A stretch of DNA of 64,000 nt from Lachnospiraceae bacterium C1.1 (GTDB lineage: Bacteria > Bacillota > Clostridia > Lachnospirales > Lachnospiraceae). Shown piece after piece: positions 62,796 to 64,000 of the stretch (the first letter of the stretch is position 1; each line of letters begins with the position of its first letter). The notes under the pieces were generated by a model. The model had not been told where the DNA came from. It ran no database searches and worked only from the letters and a program-made list of their open reading frames with translations. Made by a program: the position numbers and the translations under genes. The stretch lies in assembly GCA_030434875.1 (NCBI GenBank), contig JAUISW010000001.1:1685501-1749500 (forward strand), written 5' to 3'.

Positions 62796-64000
62796 TCAGC
62801 TATACAAATCATCTAATGTTAGCAATGATACCTTCTCAGCATCAGCGTTCTCAACAACCCACTTAGAAAAGCCTGACAAAGAAAAATACATATACTGAAC
62901 TTCCTCGAATTTTCTATCAATGAGCCCCTTTCTGTTCATCAGGTCTTCATAAACTGGCTTATCTATCTGTTCATTTTTGAACTTGCACTCTCCAAGAATT
63001 GCCTTCTTTCCAATTTCATCAATTCCAACAACATCAATATCCATTGGAATACGATCATGTCCCATCCCCCACCATTTTCCTACATTTGTAGTCATGCATT
63101 TCAGCTTTCCATCTAGCCCGTGTGAAAGAACGTAATATCTACACATATCTTCAAAAATATCACCCATGAAATCATGCAAATTGTTCTTCACGTACGTATT
63201 ATAGTAAACTTCTCCGCGGTTCATCTCGATGGCCGCACGCCCCTTAGGTATGAATTTATACCAAAACCGATACATGCCATCAACGATTTCATAGTTAACC
63301 TTCTTTTTGTTCTTTTCATCTGTTATGGCGGAAACTTTTGCCAAAACTCCAACTGCAGTAAGATTCTTTATAGTATATGAAACCGCAGCGGTCGACTCAT
63401 GTACTTTGTCAGCAATTTCATTTACTTTATTTGCTCCACCTGAGCACGCCTCAATCACTGTATTATATGTGTTAACCGTTCGAAACTCTTGCATAAGCAA
63501 ATTGTATGGTTCTTCATAGAGGTAACCGGATGTTTTAAAAAAATTATTAATTAGATTATCATCTAACGAAACAGAGTCATCAAAAAGTGTTAAGTATTTT
63601 GCGACTCCTCCAGTTACACCAAATACAACAGCCTTTTCCTCATTATTGTATTTAGGCACGAATTTAGCAGAATCTAGATAATCAAATGGTTTTAAAAAAA
63701 TTTGATTATCACGTCTGCCAAACATTGGGCTCTTTTCACTCAAGATCTTTTTTTCCATAAAACTAATTGCAGAGCCACTAATAATAAGATATATATTTTT
63801 CTTACTAAGAATTGAATCAATCGCACCTTGAAATCTTGATAGAAAAGACTCGTCCACTTCGGCAATATATGGTATTTCATCCAAAGCGATTACAGTTTTT
63901 TCATCCTTACAACTATTACCTACAAACTTAAAGAAACCTTCCAAATCCGAAAACTCTACACCTTCCATCTCTGGTACGATATCAGAAATGAATTGTGCAC
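62796..64000 (-). CDS. Archaeal-type AAA ATPase with DUF234 C-terminus, partial
   Basis: The 5' end lies outside the window; the frame is open through 64000 (AQFISDIVPEMEGVEF). Visible are Walker B VIALDEIPYIAEVD, the sensor region YLIISGSAISFM, a winged helix (NKVNEIADKVHESTAAVSYT) and the C-terminal DUF234 domain (RFWYKFIPKGR, FEDMCRYYVLSHG) with VDVVGIDEIGKKAILGECKF, a PD-(D/E)XK-like Asp...ExK pattern. The Walker A motif must lie upstream. These ATPases are widespread, of unknown function, and often inferred to have defence or selfish roles. Confidence 0.9.
   Translation of the reverse strand, partial: AQFISDIVPEMEGVEFSDLEGFFKFVGNSCKDEKTVIALDEIPYIAEVDESFLSRFQGAIDSILSKKNIYLIISGSAISFMEKKILSEKSPMFGRRDNQIFLKPFDYLDSAKFVPKYNNEEKAVVFGVTGGVAKYLTLFDDSVSLDDNLINNFFKTSGYLYEEPYNLLMQEFRTVNTYNTVIEACSGGANKVNEIADKVHESTAAVSYTIKNLTAVGVLAKVSAITDEKNKKKVNYEIVDGMYRFWYKFIPKGRAAIEMNRGEVYYNTYVKNNLHDFMGDIFEDMCRYYVLSHGLDGKLKCMTTNVGKWWGMGHDRIPMDIDVVGIDEIGKKAILGECKFKNEQIDKPVYEDLMNRKGLIDRKFEEVQYMYFSLSGFSKWVVENADAEKVSLLTLDDLYS

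Overview
The window looks like an accessory (genomic-island) stretch of a low-GC Firmicutes chromosome. The best guess is a Lachnospiraceae member of the Butyrivibrio/Pseudobutyrivibrio type. That rests on AT-rich codon use, strong AGGAGG-type ribosome sites, GAAC-N4-GTTC LexA boxes, a LytTR/GHKL two-component pair, lysine/alanine-rich DUF6465-like and DUF6033-like proteins, and many gene fragments. No rRNA, tRNA or CRISPR array was recognised.

Layout. 1-5.8 kb: decayed gene ends, three envelope or secreted proteins, and an SOS-type cassette (Y-family polymerase, small protein, SRAP protein) behind two LexA boxes. 5.8-11.5 kb: an unknown gene, a 637-bp tandem duplication whose second copy carries a 1,857-bp insertion sequence with an 8-bp target duplication, a divergent extra ftsZ, and a divergently transcribed XRE regulator/ImmA peptidase pair. 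11.6-15 kb: an AT-rich four-gene cassette (membrane glycosyltransferase, alpha/beta hydrolase-like protein, radical SAM enzyme, nucleotide-kinase-like protein) preceded by a 12-codon ORF.

15.0-37.7 kb: the centrepiece, a 12-gene co-directional operon read leftward from a strong promoter at about 37.7 kb. It encodes five Hsp70-type ATPases, one with a PhoH/VapC-type PIN nuclease domain inserted in its ATPase domain. Three GrpE-like nucleotide-exchange proteins each sit directly upstream of an Hsp70. The rest are a beta-CASP metallo-beta-lactamase nuclease, a helical-repeat protein, an SNF2-like helicase with zinc fingers and an Hsp90/sacsin-like ATPase. I know of no named system with this composition. 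Inference: an Hsp70-relay conflict or defence system in which chaperone ATPases sense a signal and gate RNase effectors. Supporting this, it lies beside a complete type I restriction-modification system (39.3-45.4 kb), a PD-(D/E)XK-type protein and a WYL-domain regulator (45.6-48.3 kb).

48.4-52.8 kb: small proteins, a HIRAN-domain protein, a J-domain-like protein, thymidine kinase, a histidine phosphatase and a lipoprotein. 52.9-54 kb: rubble of an integrative element. 54.1-58.6 kb: three coiled-coil proteins and a LytTR two-component system; both units carry matching 21-bp-period LytTR direct repeats. 58.6-62.7 kb: chimeric or deleted pseudogenes, a condensation-type acyltransferase, a TetR regulator, and a 197-bp MITE (13-bp terminal repeats, 8-bp target duplication) interrupting a small ORF. 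62.8-64 kb: the 3' part of an archaeal-type AAA ATPase gene that leaves the window.
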